From contig JAUVIT010000011.1 in NCBI GenBank assembly GCA_030592605.1, positions 1 to 13,490 on the forward strand: a stretch of DNA of 13,490 bases. The letters run 5' to 3'. The position numbers and the translations under genes are program-made. The notes beneath the pieces are model-generated. The model saw only the letters and a program-made list of their open reading frames with translations, had not been told where the DNA came from and searched no databases. Below are positions 1-8,216 of this stretch, one piece after another. Every line of letters starts with the position of its first letter. The stretch's first letter is position 1. The DNA is from Bacteroidota bacterium. Its GTDB lineage: Bacteria > Bacteroidota > Bacteroidia > Bacteroidales > GCA-2748055.

Positions 1-2
1 AG

Positions 3-671
3 GTACGCAACCAGAATGGATATAAAGAACCCAGGCAGGAGGTACGCAAACCTGTTAGCATGACTTCAACTAAAAATCCGAACAGTACCTACCGCAAACC
101 AAATAATAAATTCACAGAAAATGCACGATATAGTGCACCTGTTAAAAACAAGAACTATTATAACAATAGGGCATATTATGGTGGGAATCACTATCACTAT
201 GCCTATCCCACCACTAAAGTTAAATTCCACTATCACCATAATACATATCTTAACAGCTACCACGTGCTCTACTACCCCACCTATGGAGACTTCTACTGGA
301 ACCGGAATATGTACCGTGACTATCACAGATGGTACCCGGGATTCCATTGGAGCTATAACTACGGTCACAGGATTCAGAGCATCTCTGTATTCGATGCCAA
401 GTACAACCTGGGTGAGGTGGCTTACGTGTACGGAAGGGTTTATGCAACCTGGCACAACAATGAGACCGACGATTTTCTGCTCTTCTTTGGAGGGGACTTC
501 CCCTACCAGCAGTTCACCGTGGTTGTTCCGGGACATGTGGCACGCAAATTCAGCTGGAGACCTGAGAGTTTCTTCCTGGGCGAACACATTACCATAAACG
601 GACTGATAACCACTTTTGACGGTTCTCCTGAGATTGTAGTGAAGAACAAGCGTCAGTTATCACTCTACTAA
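3..671 (+). CDS. His/Tyr-rich protein with OB-fold-like C-terminus, 5' partial
   Basis: I do not recognise a named family. The frame is open to the left edge with no stop, so the ATG at 60 is probably internal and the N-terminus lies outside the window; the visible part is about 222 residues. The part upstream of the ATG contains two near-copies of a short unit (GGTACGCAA at 2 and 41, 39 bases or 13 codons apart), suggesting a repetitive N-terminal region. Counting from the ATG, residues about 30-105 are extremely rich in Tyr, His, Asn and Trp, with low hydrophobicity and no membrane segment. The last 95 residues look like a small beta-barrel: a Gly-x-Val strand (YVYGRVYATW), a phenylalanine-rich strand (FLLFFGGDFP), and a Gly-x-Ile-x-Ile-x-Gly strand followed by a 'G-S-P-E-I-V-V' strand. 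This resembles OB-fold domains of bacterial envelope proteins; the fold call is inference. The gene is convergent with the DUF4249 gene and ends in its own terminator. Confidence 0.75.
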   Translation, partial: VRNQNGYKEPRQEVRKPVSMTSTKNPNSTYRKPNNKFTENARYSAPVKNKNYYNNRAYYGGNHYHYAYPTTKVKFHYHHNTYLNSYHVLYYPTYGDFYWNRNMYRDYHRWYPGFHWSYNYGHRIQSISVFDAKYNLGEVAYVYGRVYATWHNNETDDFLLFFGGDFPYQQFTVVVPGHVARKFSWRPESFFLGEHITINGLITTFDGSPEIVVKNKRQLSLY

Positions 672-696
672 GCAAGTAAACAAGGTAAGATATAGC

Positions 697-730
697 AGGG
701 GCTGTCTCTACGGAGGCAGCCCCTCTTTTT
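697..730 (+). terminator. Intrinsic terminator with UNCG tetraloop
   Basis: A 12-bp stem (arms 697-708 and 713-724, one G-T wobble) closes a TACG loop flanked by C and G, which is the very stable cUNCGg tetraloop. It is followed by C and five T's (726-730). It begins 25 bases after the stop of the plus-strand gene. Seen from the opposite strand the same hairpin lies 15 bases past the DUF4249 stop, but that side has no U-run, so termination there would be weaker. Confidence 0.92.
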
Positions 731-738
731 ATGGATCC

Positions 739-1602
739 CTATTCCAGAATTACAGAATAACGCTGAATGGAGTAAGCAGCAAATGTCCCCATTGCCCCAT
801 TGTCTATATTGGATACAACATTGGAAGGCGGCCCCGAGAAAAGGGGGAAATTTCCTGCAATCTCCAATTGAGCCTCGTTAACGAAATTGTAGTATGACTG
901 TTCGATACAGTTAAGTTCAAAAGTGATGGTGTCGCCCGGATAAACAACTTCATCGCTTTCGTCATCACTTAAAAATCCAACTGGAAATCCTGGAAAATAG
1001 CCGCTATCAAATATTTCATCGGATAGAACGGAGTATTGTTCAAGTGTATTGCTTAGCAGAATCCCGTTTTTGATCAGTTTAAATCCAAACCACTCCCTGA
1101 TCTCGGCAGTATGATATAAATACATAAAAACCGTGTATCCTGAGGCTACCGGGGTTGAGAAGTACTTAATCTCAATTTTTTCAAGCTCTGCCCCGCCTTG
1201 CATGGTACTTGAGGAATGATATACTTCTTCCTGTCCGTCCTGATCCACGTCCAGTTGACTGATATTCAGATTATAGCTTGTACCAATTGTTCCCCTGAAT
1301 GCATGGGGTGTTTCATATCGGCCGGGAACTGTATCATTTTCTATTAATTGCATGGTTTCATTCCCGAAAGAAAGTTCAACTACTGCATCCTGAACCTTGG
1401 GAGAAGGCCTGTTTGAAAAGTAATTACTTGTTATTGAGAGTAGAACATAGTGATTAAGCGAGTCGCTGGTAACAGCTCCCTCTACAACCAGCCTCGCATA
1501 GGTGGAATCAAGTTCAATATCGATTTTTTCCGTACAGGCTGTAGCCAGGATCAGGGCCGCAATCAGAATAAGAACACTACGATATGTATATCTCAGCCTC
1601 AT
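739..1602 (-). CDS. DUF4249 family outer-membrane lipoprotein
   Basis: Exported lipoprotein of 287 residues, the usual size for the DUF4249 family that in Bacteroidota accompanies TonB-dependent receptors. The N-terminus has a basic start (RLRYTYR), a hydrophobic core and the lipobox-like LATAC with Cys23 as the lipid-bearing residue. The acidic residues after the Cys (TEKIDIE) fit a surface-exposure signal of Bacteroidota lipoproteins. The body is beta-rich: 'ARLVVEGAVTSD' near the start, 'VQDAVVELSFG' in the middle, and a C-terminus ending in 'GTFAAYSIQR', all typical of the family. The ATG overlaps the receptor stop in TGATG, so translation is coupled. The role is presumed to be a partner or lid for the receptor in uptake. 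The substrate is unknown and nothing in the sequence identifies it. Confidence 0.9.
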   Translation of the reverse strand: MRLRYTYRSVLILIAALILATACTEKIDIELDSTYARLVVEGAVTSDSLNHYVLLSITSNYFSNRPSPKVQDAVVELSFGNETMQLIENDTVPGRYETPHAFRGTIGTSYNLNISQLDVDQDGQEEVYHSSSTMQGGAELEKIEIKYFSTPVASGYTVFMYLYHTAEIREWFGFKLIKNGILLSNTLEQYSVLSDEIFDSGYFPGFPVGFLSDDESDEVVYPGDTITFELNCIEQSYYNFVNEAQLEIAGNFPLFSGPPSNVVSNIDNGAMGTFAAYSIQRYSVILE

Positions 1603-3932
1603 CAGAATTTAAAATTATAAGTAATGGCCGGGACAATAGAGAAAAGATAGGTCATTTCGGCATGGGTCACATCGGGTTGAGCTTCATCCTCCACAAAATT
1701 GAGCGTCCATACATTCTTCCTGGCATATGCATTATATAAGGAGAGATTCCACTCCCCTCTCCATCGTTTTCCCGGTTTCTCTTTGCCCCTTAGTGTAAAG
1801 GAGAGATCCAGACGGTGATAGTCTGGGAGCCTGTATTCGTTCCTTCCGGTATATAAGGGAAGGATACTGTTCATTACCTCATATCTGCCCGATGGAAGGG
1901 TAAAGGGAAGACCGGTACTATAGATCCAGTTGGCAGCCAGACTAATCCTTTGTGTTATATCATAACTGAGCACTAAGGCAAGATCGTTTGGTCTGTCGTA
2001 GGGAGCCGGATAAGGATTTCCATCATTGATCTCAGCAAATGTCCGCATGGTTTTCGAAAGTGTATAACTGATCCACCCTGAAAATCCACCGCTTGCATAT
2101 TTCACGTAAAATTCTGCACCCATGGAGGTGGCTTCTCCGATTCTGATTTCTCCATCCAGACCTGGATTCAGGAATAACTGCGCATGGTCCCTGAAATCGA
2201 TGGAGTTATTCATCTTCTTATAATAGAGCTCTACCGACGATTGAAGTTTATTCTCAAGGAAGTTTCGGAAATAACCAACAGAGACCTGGTCCGATATCTG
2301 TGGCTCAATATTGGGAGATGCGGGAAACCAGATTTCAAGTGGAGTTCCGGCAGCAGAATTACTGGCCAGCTGCAAATATTGACGAGTACGGGAATAGCTT
2401 GCTTTCAGCGATTGCCGATCATTCAGCATATAGTTTGCAGCAAACCTTGGTTCGAGCCCGCTATAGAAATTGAAAAAGTCCCCCTTCTCATAATACGTGG
2501 TGTCAATCAGCTGATATTCTTCGTTAAAAACATGTACGGTAGCCGGACCTATATTGTTGAACATGGAATAGCGAAGCCCGTAGCGCAAAGCAAATTTTTT
2601 ACCCAACTTTGATTCGCCGGAAAAATAAAGTCCGCTTTCCAGAGCATAATCAAGACTCAATTGCAGACTCTGATTGATGCCTCCTGTGCTGACCGCAGAT
2701 AATTCTCCGGGATTGATAATATGATAGTTTGTTGATGCGCCAAAGCGGAAGGTATGTTCAGGAGAAGGATACCAGCTGAAATCCGCTTTCAAACCATAAT
2801 CGTCAAGATTGGAATTCCAGTCAAAATTTTCTTCCGCATCCTCGGGAGTTCCCAGGTCATAAGAATAATGTGAGTTAACCAGAGTGAAATTACTAAACAG
2901 GCTGTTGTTAAAGATGTGGTTCCAGCCCAATGTAAGGGTTCGGTTTCCAAAGCCCATCCCTGCATAATCTTTATTGCCATAGGTATCCTTACCGGAATAG
3001 CCCGACAGGTAGATTCTGTTTTTATCATTGATACGATAGTCCACCTTTCCATTAAGGTCATAAAAGTAGAGTCTTGTATTTCGAAGTGACTCATCTTTTG
3101 CGAAGAGCAGGAAGAGGTCAGCATAGGTTCTTCTTCCTGAAAATATAAACGAGACCTTATCAGGCACAATGGGCCCTTCAAGGGTAAGACGGCTTGCGAT
3201 GGTGCCAATGCCGCCGTTCCCATGAAACTGTTTACTGTTTCCCTCTTTCATGCGGATATCCAGGAGAGATGCCAGTCTGCCACCCGAACTGGCAGGAATA
3301 TCGCCCTTATAGAGTTTCACATCCTTAATGGCATCATTATTAAATATGGAGAAGAAACCCATCAGGTGACTGGCATTATATATGGCTGCTTCGTCAAGCA
3401 GAATCATATTTTGGTCACGACCACCTCCCCTTACGCTAAATCCTGAGGAACCCTCACTGGTCACCTGCACCCCTGGTAAGAGCTGGATTGCTTTAATTAC
3501 ATCCACCTCTCCAAGAAAAGCAGGCATTTTCCGGATAGATTGTATGGATAGACTGGAACTCCCTGTTTCAAGCTTGGTAATGTTAGAATTTCTACGTGAG
3601 GATGAAATGGTAACCTCTTCCAACTCAGTCAGGGACTCACTCAATTCCATATTGAGAACCATTGGCTCATTCAGTGTGATACTATTATATACAGTTGTAT
3701 AGCCCACATAGGAGAAAATCAGGGTATAGGAGCCGGGATCAAGAGTCAGGGCATAATAGCCATATTCATTGGTTGTGGTTCCTGTGCCAAGTTCTCCTAT
3801 AATTACATTGGCTCCAATGAGCGCTTCACCTGTAGCTGCATCGTGCACATAGCCATTAACAGTCTCCTTTCCATAGCCTTCCAGAGAAATCAGTGTAACA
3901 AATGCAAGTAGAAGAAAGCTGGTTCTCAACAT
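1602..3932 (-). CDS. TonB-dependent receptor with carboxypeptidase-like regulatory domain
   Basis: Outer-membrane active transporter of 776 residues from the chosen ATG at 3932; an upstream in-frame TTG at 3941 would add three residues (MYD), but MLRTSFLLLAFV is the natural signal-peptide start. Order of domains: signal peptide to about residue 22; carboxypeptidase-regulatory-like beta-sandwich, about 25-110 ('VNGYVHDAATGEALIGANV', 'TNEYGYYALTL', 'FSYVGYTT'); plug, about 115-235, with 'GFSVRGGGRDQNMILLDE' and 'GDIPASSGGRLASLLDI'; then a 22-strand-type barrel rich in Tyr/Phe to the end, finishing with the terminal aromatic YNFKF. It is the first gene of a two-gene unit with the DUF4249 lipoprotein. 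There is no adjacent sigma/anti-sigma pair and no SusD gene, and no N-terminal secretin-like signalling domain, so it is neither a classic Sus nor a FecIRA-type system. The substrate cannot be read from the sequence. Confidence 0.93.
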   Translation of the reverse strand: MLRTSFLLLAFVTLISLEGYGKETVNGYVHDAATGEALIGANVIIGELGTGTTTNEYGYYALTLDPGSYTLIFSYVGYTTVYNSITLNEPMVLNMELSESLTELEEVTISSSRRNSNITKLETGSSSLSIQSIRKMPAFLGEVDVIKAIQLLPGVQVTSEGSSGFSVRGGGRDQNMILLDEAAIYNASHLMGFFSIFNNDAIKDVKLYKGDIPASSGGRLASLLDIRMKEGNSKQFHGNGGIGTIASRLTLEGPIVPDKVSFIFSGRRTYADLFLLFAKDESLRNTRLYFYDLNGKVDYRINDKNRIYLSGYSGKDTYGNKDYAGMGFGNRTLTLGWNHIFNNSLFSNFTLVNSHYSYDLGTPEDAEENFDWNSNLDDYGLKADFSWYPSPEHTFRFGASTNYHIINPGELSAVSTGGINQSLQLSLDYALESGLYFSGESKLGKKFALRYGLRYSMFNNIGPATVHVFNEEYQLIDTTYYEKGDFFNFYSGLEPRFAANYMLNDRQSLKASYSRTRQYLQLASNSAAGTPLEIWFPASPNIEPQISDQVSVGYFRNFLENKLQSSVELYYKKMNNSIDFRDHAQLFLNPGLDGEIRIGEATSMGAEFYVKYASGGFSGWISYTLSKTMRTFAEINDGNPYPAPYDRPNDLALVLSYDITQRISLAANWIYSTGLPFTLPSGRYEVMNSILPLYTGRNEYRLPDYHRLDLSFTLRGKEKPGKRWRGEWNLSLYNAYARKNVWTLNFVEDEAQPDVTHAEMTYLFSIVPAITYNFKF

Positions 3933-3960
3933 GTCATACAAAGGGATATTATATACTGGT

Positions 3961-4015
3961 ATAAAAATAAAAAAACAGACACCGGAACAATGTTATCCAT
4001 CGATCCCATATCTGT
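3961..4015 (-). terminator. Possible weak terminator after leuA
   Basis: On the minus strand, 32 bases after the leuA stop, a 7-bp stem with one wobble (arms 4009-4015 and 3975-3981) encloses a long 27-base loop and is followed by a T-rich tract of 14 bases (3961-3974, TTTTTTTATTTTTAT-like). The T-tract is convincing but the long loop makes the hairpin weak. If it works, it separates leuA from the receptor gene, whose promoter would then lie in the AT-rich 30 bases before its start. I could not find an exact Bacteroidota -7 box (TAnnTTTG) there. Confidence 0.35.
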
Positions 4016-4046
4016 TGTAAAAATAGTAAAAAGTGCGACTGCCCTG

Positions 4047-5546
4047 TTAAACAATTTGACTCATGGCATCAATAAAAGCTTCAACTGATGCTGTAACAAT
4101 ATCGGTGGAAGCAGAGAATCCATAATAGAGCACAGATTTGTTTTCAACCTGCATATGGACCTTCCCCATATCATCGCTTCCTCTTGTAATGGCCTGGATA
4201 AGGAATTCCTCAATCCGAACTTTCTTATTCAGGATCATTTTGACTGCATTGATAGAGGCATCAACCGGGCCGTTTCCTTGTGAAGTAGCAGTATGGATTT
4301 CCCCTTCCCAGATGATAGAGACTGTTGCTACCGGTGAGGTACCTTTACCACAGAGCACCTGTAACTTATCAAGATGAAGGTTTCGTTTGATATCCCGTTC
4401 CTTGGCTCCTGCAAGAATTTTCAGATCTTCATCAACGATCTCTTTTTTAGAGTCAGCAAGTACCACAAAATCTTCGTAGATTTTATCGAGGGCATTTTTA
4501 CTGAAGGTATAGCCCAGTTTTCCTAGCCTGTGTTTCAATGCAGCCCTGCCACTTCTGGCAGTAAGCAGGATAGATGACTCGGTAATCCCGACTGTTTTCG
4601 GATTGATAATTTCATAATTCTCACGCCTTTTCAGAACACCATCCTGGTGTATTCCGGAGGAATGAGCGAAGGCATTTCTCCCAACAATGGCCTTGTTGGG
4701 CTGTACCGGCATGCGCATCAGCGTGGATACCAGTCTGCTCGTACTGTAAATTTTTCTGGGATTGATATTAGATGTCAGGTTCAGGTGTTTACGGCTCTTC
4801 ATTATCATAACAACCTCTTCAAGGGATGTATTACCTGCCCGTTCGCCAATTCCATTTATGGTCACTTCAACCTGCCTGGCTCCGTTAATGATACCGCTCA
4901 TCGTATTGGCTGTGGCCATTCCAAGATCATTATGGCAATGGGTGGAGAGGATGGCCTTGTCAATATTGCTTACATGATCTGCCAGGTACTTAATTTTTTT
5001 TCCATACTCATCTGGCAGGGTATAACCCGTGGTGTCAGGGATATTGATGACTGTAGCTCCTGCGTCTATCATTGCTTCTACAACCTGAGCAAGGTACTTA
5101 TTGTCAGATCGTCCCGCATCTTCTGCGTAGAATTCAACATCCTCAACAAAGGATTTGGCATACCTGACAGCCTCAGCCCCCCGTTGAATGATCTCCTCGG
5201 GAGTACTGTTCAGTTTGTGGTAGATATGGTAGTAGGAAGTTCCTATTCCTGTATGGATCCGACCCCTTTTGGCAAATTTTAAAGATTCGGCAGCAACCTC
5301 AATATCTTTCTTTACTGCACGAGTAAGCGCACAGATTACCGGTTCAGTAACAGCTTTTGAGATTTCAATCACCGAATTAAAGTCACCGGGACTGGAAATG
5401 GGAAATCCTGCTTCAATCACATCCACTCCCAGCTCTTCGAGTGCTTTGGCTACCTCAATCTTTTCAATGGTATTCAGCTGACAGCCGGGAACCTGTTCCC
5501 CGTCTCTTAATGTGGTATCAAAGATATAAACACGATCTTTAGCCAT
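4047..5546 (-). CDS. leuA: 2-isopropylmalate synthase
   Basis: Catalyses the condensation of acetyl-CoA with 2-oxoisovalerate to 2-isopropylmalate, the first committed step of leucine synthesis; cytosolic. I chose the ATG at 5546 (499 residues, [18 protein letters not shown]), because the first eight codons of the longer reading from 5570 precede the conserved core. Residues 9-18 carry the TIM-barrel signature [10 protein letters not shown] with the metal-binding Asp10 and the catalytic Arg14. The metal ligands HCHND lie at 203-207, GERAGN at 234-239 and the HSSGIHQDG linker follows. The last ~100 residues form the leucine-sensing allosteric domain ('[15 protein letters not shown]'), so feedback inhibition is expected. 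'[10 protein letters not shown]' favours LeuA over homocitrate or citramalate synthase. leuB, leuC and leuD are not in the window, so this copy is unlinked here. It follows flavodoxin in the same direction after about 97 bases with no clear terminator in between. Confidence 0.95.
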   Translation of the reverse strand: MAKDRVYIFDTTLRDGEQVPGCQLNTIEKIEVAKALEELGVDVIEAGFPISSPGDFNSVIEISKAVTEPVICALTRAVKKDIEVAAESLKFAKRGRIHTGIGTSYYHIYHKLNSTPEEIIQRGAEAVRYAKSFVEDVEFYAEDAGRSDNKYLAQVVEAMIDAGATVINIPDTTGYTLPDEYGKKIKYLADHVSNIDKAILSTHCHNDLGMATANTMSGIINGARQVEVTINGIGERAGNTSLEEVVMIMKSRKHLNLTSNINPRKIYSTSRLVSTLMRMPVQPNKAIVGRNAFAHSSGIHQDGVLKRRENYEIINPKTVGITESSILLTARSGRAALKHRLGKLGYTFSKNALDKIYEDFVVLADSKKEIVDEDLKILAGAKERDIKRNLHLDKLQVLCGKGTSPVATVSIIWEGEIHTATSQGNGPVDASINAVKMILNKKVRIEEFLIQAITRGSDDMGKVHMQVENKSVLYYGFSASTDIVTASVEAFIDAMSQIV

Positions 5547-5643
5547 GGCTTTGTCTTTTACAGTTAGCATTCCTAAAGCACAAAAGAAGTAAAATTAATG
5601 CTAAAATATGCTATCCAACATGGTTAAAATTCACGGAATCGTA

Positions 5644-6150
5644 TCAGGCGAACTCTTTTCTTAGCTGGTCAATCCAGGCTGCGACCCGCTGTTTGTTCAT
5701 GGATCCCTGATTTTCGTAGTCGATTGCCAAACCCATGAACTGCTCATTACGCAGAGCCCTCGAACTCTCGAATTCATACCCCTCCGTAGAGGTGAATCCT
5801 ACCAGAGCGGCACCTTGCTCCTCAAGTATCTCACCCATGATTCCAACACCATCCAGGAAATTTTCAGGATAACCTTTCTGATCGCCCAATCCAAACAGGG
5901 CAAACTTTTTACCTGTCAGATCCATCTCTTCCAGGGCAGGTACAAATTCATCCCAGAAGTTGGGTAGTTCGCCATCGAACCAGGTGGCTACACCCATAAT
6001 GATATGGTCAAAGGATAGGAAGGTATCTTCCGTGATCTCTTCAGCATTAATCATTTCAATGGCAGGATCATTGAAGCCCTCCTGGATCAGTGTGGCTATC
6101 TTACTGGTCTTTTTGGTGTTATAACTGTATATAATGGCGGTTTTAGTCAT
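5644..6150 (-). CDS. fldA: Long-chain flavodoxin
   Basis: FMN-binding low-potential electron carrier of 168 residues, the normal length for the long-chain class. Residues 9-15 (SYNTKKT) form the phosphate-binding loop. Trp57 in 'TWFDGELPNFW' is the 50s-loop residue that stacks on the flavin, and Tyr94 in 'GLGDQKGYPENF' is the matching 90s-loop aromatic. The C-terminal third holds the inserted loop that distinguishes long from short flavodoxins ('GFTSTEGYEFESSRA'). The ATG is 17 bases beyond the E1 stop, which puts the gene in the dehydrogenase transcript. In related bacteria flavodoxin replaces ferredoxin under iron limitation, but no Fur-type site is evident here. A direct electron link to the E1/E2 complex is not known for this enzyme family, whose electrons go to NAD through E3; co-transcription may reflect redox housekeeping. 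Confidence 0.95.
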   Translation of the reverse strand: MTKTAIIYSYNTKKTSKIATLIQEGFNDPAIEMINAEEITEDTFLSFDHIIMGVATWFDGELPNFWDEFVPALEEMDLTGKKFALFGLGDQKGYPENFLDGVGIMGEILEEQGAALVGFTSTEGYEFESSRALRNEQFMGLAIDYENQGSMNKQRVAAWIDQLRKEFA

Positions 6151-6167
6151 TGTCAGGATCTTAGGAA

Positions 6168-8210
6168 TTAATAATTCAATAGTGCTGTGGCAGCATTTTC
6201 AATTCTTGTCAGGTCAGGAAGCACTGCTGCTTCCAGTATCCTGTTAAATCCAACCGGTGTAAAGGTGGATCCCACTCTTTTAACAGGAGCGTCCAGATAT
6301 TCAAATGTCATATCATTGATCATTGCGGCTACTTCTCCCCCAAAGCCACCAAACACCTTATCTTCATGTACAACAAGTACTTTACCTGTTTTCTTTACAG
6401 TGGCCATGATGGCTTCAGTGTCGAGGGGACTGAGTGAGCGGAGATCCAATACCTCCACGCTTGCAATACCATTCTCTGCAAACTTATCTGCAAGATCCAC
6501 ACACATTGGGGTGGTATTTCCGTAGGTAATGATACTCAGATCAGCACCTTCCCTTCTCAATCTGGCTTTGCCAAATGGTACTTCGAAGTCATCCGGAATA
6601 GGTGAAAGCACCTTGGAGGAATTATAGAGCGCCTTTGGCTCAAGGAAGAGCGTAAGCCCTCTTGAACGGATACTGGTACGCAGCAAACCGGCTGCATCAT
6701 CAGCATAACTGGGGTAAACCACCCTGATTCCAGGCAGGGGTGTTAATGAACCTTCTATGGTCTGGGAGTGGTAGAGTCCACCACCGATATAACCTCCAGA
6801 TGCAAGACGGACTGTGATATTGGGTGAGAATTGTCCCTTGGTACGCCAGTATTCATGAGATGTTTCAACGAACTGCTCCATGGCAGGCCAGAAATAATCG
6901 GCAAACTCAGCTCCTTCAACCACAATGCGCAGTTTGTCATTAAACCTGCTCATTCCATTGGCTGTTCCCATGATAAAGTCTTCGGCAATTGGACCATTGA
7001 AGACCCGTTCTTTACCGAACTCCTGCTGCATCCCCTTGGTTACATTGAAAATACCACCTTTTTCCTTGTGGGCCACATCCTGTCCCCAGATAAAGGTATC
7101 GGGGTTGTGACGAAATTCAGCTTTCAATGTCTCGTTCAATCCTTCAATCAGCTTTTTGGGCTCCCCCTCATGATTGTGAAGGCCCTCCGGGTATTTATCG
7201 CTAACATAAGGTTCAGGGATCACAAAATCATGGATCGATTCCGGAGTGGGCTGTGGGGCGTTCATTCCAAACTTATGGGCAGCTTTTACCACCTCTTTAG
7301 CCTCAGCCTCTATTGCTTCCAATTCAGCTCCTGTAAAACGCTCATACCTGAGCAATAGTCGCCTGAATTTGGCCAGGGGATCATATTCATTCACGTAATT
7401 CAATTCATAGTCGTCCCGGTAAAGATCGTGCCTGTCAGAGTTGGAGTGTGAGTGGATTCTGACACAGTTTGCATGTACAATGACCGGGTGTTCATGTTCG
7501 GCTACATATGCTTTGGCAGCGGTCATGGTATTCATACTATCGAATACATCTTTGCCGTTGCAATGAAATATTTCCAGGTTTTTAAATCCTGAAAAGTTAT
7601 TGGCCACCTTTCGGTTAGCAGTCTGATCTGCTTTGGGAACCGAGATTCCATATCCGTTGTCCTGGAACACAAAAATCACCGGAAGTTTTTCAGTACTGGC
7701 ACCATTGATTGCTTCATAAACATATCCTTCAGAAACAGACGATTCTCCCTGTGAGCTTATGGCTACACCGGGAACCTTGTATTTCTTCATGGCACGGGCC
7801 AGGCCTACAGCATGCAGGGTGTGATTTCCTGTACAGGATGATACATTGTGAATGTTCCATTCCGGTTTGGCAAAGTGATTGGACATATGTCTTCCGCCGC
7901 CAGCCACATCCGTATCCCTGGAAATTCCGTTAAGTATCAGTTCTTCAGCAGTGAGGCCTGCAGAATGTGTGGTCAGCATATCCCGGTAATAGGGAAACAG
8001 GTGATCATGCTCACGGTCAAAGATCTGGCCAATGGCCAGCTGAATACCATCATGGCCCGCAAATGGTGCATGGTAGGACCAACCAATTGCCTGCTTCAGA
8101 TAGTTGGGGGCCCTGTTGTCAATAGCCCTCCCCACCAGCATCAGTTTAAGCCATTTTGCGAGGGTCTCTTTGTCCGTATGTTTTATACTGTATTTCTTAT
8201 TTGTTGACAT
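6168..8210 (-). CDS. 2-oxoacid dehydrogenase E1, fused alpha and beta subunits
   Basis: Thiamine-diphosphate-dependent decarboxylase of the 2-oxoacid dehydrogenase complex; it decarboxylates a branched-chain oxoacid or pyruvate and passes the acyl group to the lipoyl arm of E2. The 680 residues join an E1-alpha module (about 1-320) to an E1-beta module (about 345-680), an arrangement common in Bacteroidota. In the alpha part the thiamine motif is 'QGESSVSEG' (155-161) followed by 'QDNGYGIS' (183-190): the usual GDG reads GES and the usual NN reads DN, while the Glu, second Asn and Tyr used as metal ligands in BCKDH-type E1 are kept. The alpha part also has 'HDLYRDD', resembling the phosphorylation loop. 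The beta part has GQDV (376-379), 'NGPIAED' (405-411), 'EFADYFWPAMEQF' and 'YHSQ' (480-483). It starts 6 bases after the E2 stop. Substrate choice between branched-chain oxoacids and pyruvate cannot be settled by eye; no E3 gene is adjacent. Confidence 0.92.
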   Translation of the reverse strand: MSTNKKYSIKHTDKETLAKWLKLMLVGRAIDNRAPNYLKQAIGWSYHAPFAGHDGIQLAIGQIFDREHDHLFPYYRDMLTTHSAGLTAEELILNGISRDTDVAGGGRHMSNHFAKPEWNIHNVSSCTGNHTLHAVGLARAMKKYKVPGVAISSQGESSVSEGYVYEAINGASTEKLPVIFVFQDNGYGISVPKADQTANRKVANNFSGFKNLEIFHCNGKDVFDSMNTMTAAKAYVAEHEHPVIVHANCVRIHSHSNSDRHDLYRDDYELNYVNEYDPLAKFRRLLLRYERFTGAELEAIEAEAKEVVKAAHKFGMNAPQPTPESIHDFVIPEPYVSDKYPEGLHNHEGEPKKLIEGLNETLKAEFRHNPDTFIWGQDVAHKEKGGIFNVTKGMQQEFGKERVFNGPIAEDFIMGTANGMSRFNDKLRIVVEGAEFADYFWPAMEQFVETSHEYWRTKGQFSPNITVRLASGGYIGGGLYHSQTIEGSLTPLPGIRVVYPSYADDAAGLLRTSIRSRGLTLFLEPKALYNSSKVLSPIPDDFEVPFGKARLRREGADLSIITYGNTTPMCVDLADKFAENGIASVEVLDLRSLSPLDTEAIMATVKKTGKVLVVHEDKVFGGFGGEVAAMINDMTFEYLDAPVKRVGSTFTPVGFNRILEAAVLPDLTRIENAATALLNY

Positions 8211-8216
8211 TGTTGG

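Noticed and set aside
66..597. Open frames on both strands overlapping the first gene (173 and 158 codons)
   Set aside because: They are shadows of the repetitive, biased codons of the plus-strand gene at 3-671, which has the terminator right after its stop.
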